Assembly (NCBI GenBank): GCA_018266095.1
Contig: JAFEBC010000639.1
Coordinates: 1-5,718 of the forward strand
DNA length: 5,718 bases
From: Deltaproteobacteria bacterium
Lineage (GTDB): Bacteria; Myxococcota; Myxococcia; Myxococcales; 40CM-4-68-19
Direction of reading: 5' to 3'
How positions within the stretch are numbered: position 1 is the first letter of the stretch; every line of letters begins with the position of its first letter. The notes below the pieces were generated by a model. It made no database searches. It was not told where the DNA came from and saw only the letters and a program-made list of their open reading frames with translations. Made by a program: the position numbers and the translations under genes. Below are positions 4,560 to 5,718 of this stretch, in pieces.

Positions 4560-5718
4560 GCGCGTCAGCGGGATGGTGGCCTGAGCCCTCGGGCCTTGGG
4601 TTCGAGCGCGGCCGCGCCCTGCCCGCGAGCACGATGAACATGGCGGGGACCAGATACAGCGACAGGAGCGTCGACGAGGTCAGTCCGCCCACCACCGCGA
4701 GCGCCAGCGGCCGGTTCGATTCGGTGCCCTTCTCCAGCGCCAGCGCCGTCGGCAAGAGCCCCACCACGGTGGCGAGGCTCGTCATCACGATGGGCACGAA
4801 GCGCGTGCGGCCTGCGTCGAGCACGGCCTCCAAGGCACCCCAACCCTCTTCGAGCCGCATCGCTGCGTGATCGACGAGCAGGATGCCGTTGGAGACCGCG
4901 ATGCCCACGACCATGAGGATCCCCATCAGCGCCGTCACCGAGAAGCCCTGGCCGGCCGCGAGCAGCGCGATCACGATGCCGATGAGCGTGCACGGGATGG
5001 TGAAGAGCATGATGAAGGGCAGCCGCAGCGAGCGGAACTGCGAGGTCATGATCATGAACACGAGCATGACGGCCAGCGCGATGGCGACGCCCAGGCCGGA
5101 GAAGGTGGTGCGCATGAGCTGGACCTGGCCCACCAGATCGAACTTCAGGCCCGCCGTGCGCGGGTCGCTGCGCAGCTTGTCCTCGAGCTCGGCGGCGGTG
5201 GTGCCCACGTCGCGGCCCTCGGTCTGCATGAAGACGTGCGCGGCGCGCTGGAGCTGATTGCGCTCGATGGCGATGGCGCCCACCGCGCGCGTGACCTTGC
5301 CGTAGGTGCCGAGCAGCACGGAGCCGTGCTCGGTGGCGCGCACGGGGAGCTCGCTCAGCGACGCCGGATCCGACACCTGCGCGCCGTCGACGCTGGTGAC
5401 CACGTAGTAGGTCTGGCCGTTCGAGGAGTCGACCCAGACGCTGGGCGTGTTGATGTTGCCCAGCGTGGCCTCGAGCGTGGCCTGCGCCGCCTGCCGCGCG
5501 CTCACGCCCACCGCCGCCGCGCTCTGCCGGGCCGTGTCGACGCGCACCTCTGGATAGTCGAGCTGCAGCGTGGGGTACACGTCGCGCACGCCCGGCACCG
5601 TGCGCGCCACCTCGGCCACCGCGTGCGAGGCCCGATCCAGCTCCTGCAGATCGTCGCCGCGCACCTCGACCACCACCGGCGCCAGGTATCCGTTCGAGAA
5701 CACGCTGGCCACGAGGCC
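4531..5718 (-). CDS. RND efflux transporter permease, C-terminal part (start beyond window)
   Basis: Inner-membrane proton-driven efflux pump subunit of the AcrB/CusA superfamily, normally over 1000 aa; about 395 C-terminal residues are visible. The frame is open to the window edge, so the GTG at 5712 is internal. Counting from that codon, residues 10-195 look like part of the second periplasmic porter/docking region (for example VVVEVRGDDL and YPEVRVDTARQSAAAVGVS). Five membrane helices follow at about 204-224, 231-253, 259-281, 306-326 and 337-362, matching TM8-TM12. The motif GIAVSNGILLVDHA sits at the TM10 position where AcrB has Lys940; here the aligned residue is Ser274. The last 30 residues are a Pro/Arg-rich cytoplasmic tail. 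The TM4 acidic pair and the membrane-fusion partner would lie outside the window, so substrate class (drug or metal) cannot be assigned. The gene converges on the kinase gene and its last nine codons plus stop overlap it. Confidence 0.93.
   Translation of the reverse strand, partial: GLVASVFSNGYLAPVVVEVRGDDLQELDRASHAVAEVARTVPGVRDVYPTLQLDYPEVRVDTARQSAAAVGVSARQAAQATLEATLGNINTPSVWVDSSNGQTYYVVTSVDGAQVSDPASLSELPVRATEHGSVLLGTYGKVTRAVGAIAIERNQLQRAAHVFMQTEGRDVGTTAAELEDKLRSDPRTAGLKFDLVGQVQLMRTTFSGLGVAIALAVMLVFMIMTSQFRSLRLPFIMLFTIPCTLIGIVIALLAAGQGFSVTALMGILMVVGIAVSNGILLVDHAAMRLEEGWGALEAVLDAGRTRFVPIVMTSLATVVGLLPTALALEKGTESNRPLALAVVGGLTSSTLLSLYLVPAMFIVLAGRARPRSNPRPEGSGHHPADAPTSLAPTSA

Noticed and set aside
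4583..4603. GAGCCC/GGGTTC hairpin just after phoR as a terminator
   Set aside because: It is a six-pair stem with a G-U pair and 9-nt loop, no T-run, and lies inside the RND coding sequence.
3263..4870. 535-aa open frame on the plus strand spanning phoB, phoR and the RND gene
   Set aside because: The product is an Arg/Ala/Gly-rich low-complexity string and runs across three well-supported genes in another frame.

Overview
The window is GC-rich, coding-dense bacterial DNA with strong G/C bias at third codon positions, which is why long spurious frames open on both strands. The gene content (CorC/HlyC-type CBS protein, RlmN, a PhoB/PhoR pair, an RND efflux permease), the codon bias and the style of the RlmN sequence fit a high-GC Gram-negative bacterium. 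A deltaproteobacterial or myxobacterial lineage is my best guess. That guess rests on overall resemblance, not on a marker gene.

Layout. Bases 1-1097 (+) are the 3' part of a CNNM/CBS-pair/CorC_HlyC membrane protein whose start lies upstream. Bases 1098-1361 form the only large intergenic gap. It holds a striking inverted-repeat element with 28-bp perfect arms about 100 bp apart, then a plausible sigma70-type promoter and a Shine-Dalgarno site for the next gene. Bases 1362-2606 (+) encode RlmN, the radical-SAM methyltransferase of 23S rRNA A2503, with an unusual acidic/Gly-rich insertion before the Fe-S motif. Bases 2607-2714 hold a good Pho-box-like direct repeat (CCGTCAC, 4 bp, CCGTCAC). 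Bases 2715-3404 (+) encode a PhoB-type response regulator of 229 aa. Bases 3405-4559 (+) encode a PhoR-like PAS-containing histidine kinase with no visible membrane segment, its ATG directly abutting the phoB stop. Bases 4531-5718 (-) are the C-terminal part of an RND efflux permease that runs convergently into the kinase gene and overlaps its 3' end by 29 bp.

How the genes work together. Only phoB and phoR form a clear functional unit: the kinase should phosphorylate Asp52 of the regulator, and the Pho box just upstream suggests autoregulation. corC-like, rlmN and the RND gene look like independent housekeeping or transport genes. I found no CRISPR array, tRNA, rRNA, prophage or defence system, and nothing that looks like a new multi-gene system. 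The most interesting items are the inverted-repeat (REPIN-like) element, the Pho box with a possibly leaderless phoB, the RlmN insertion and the apparently soluble PhoR-like kinase.
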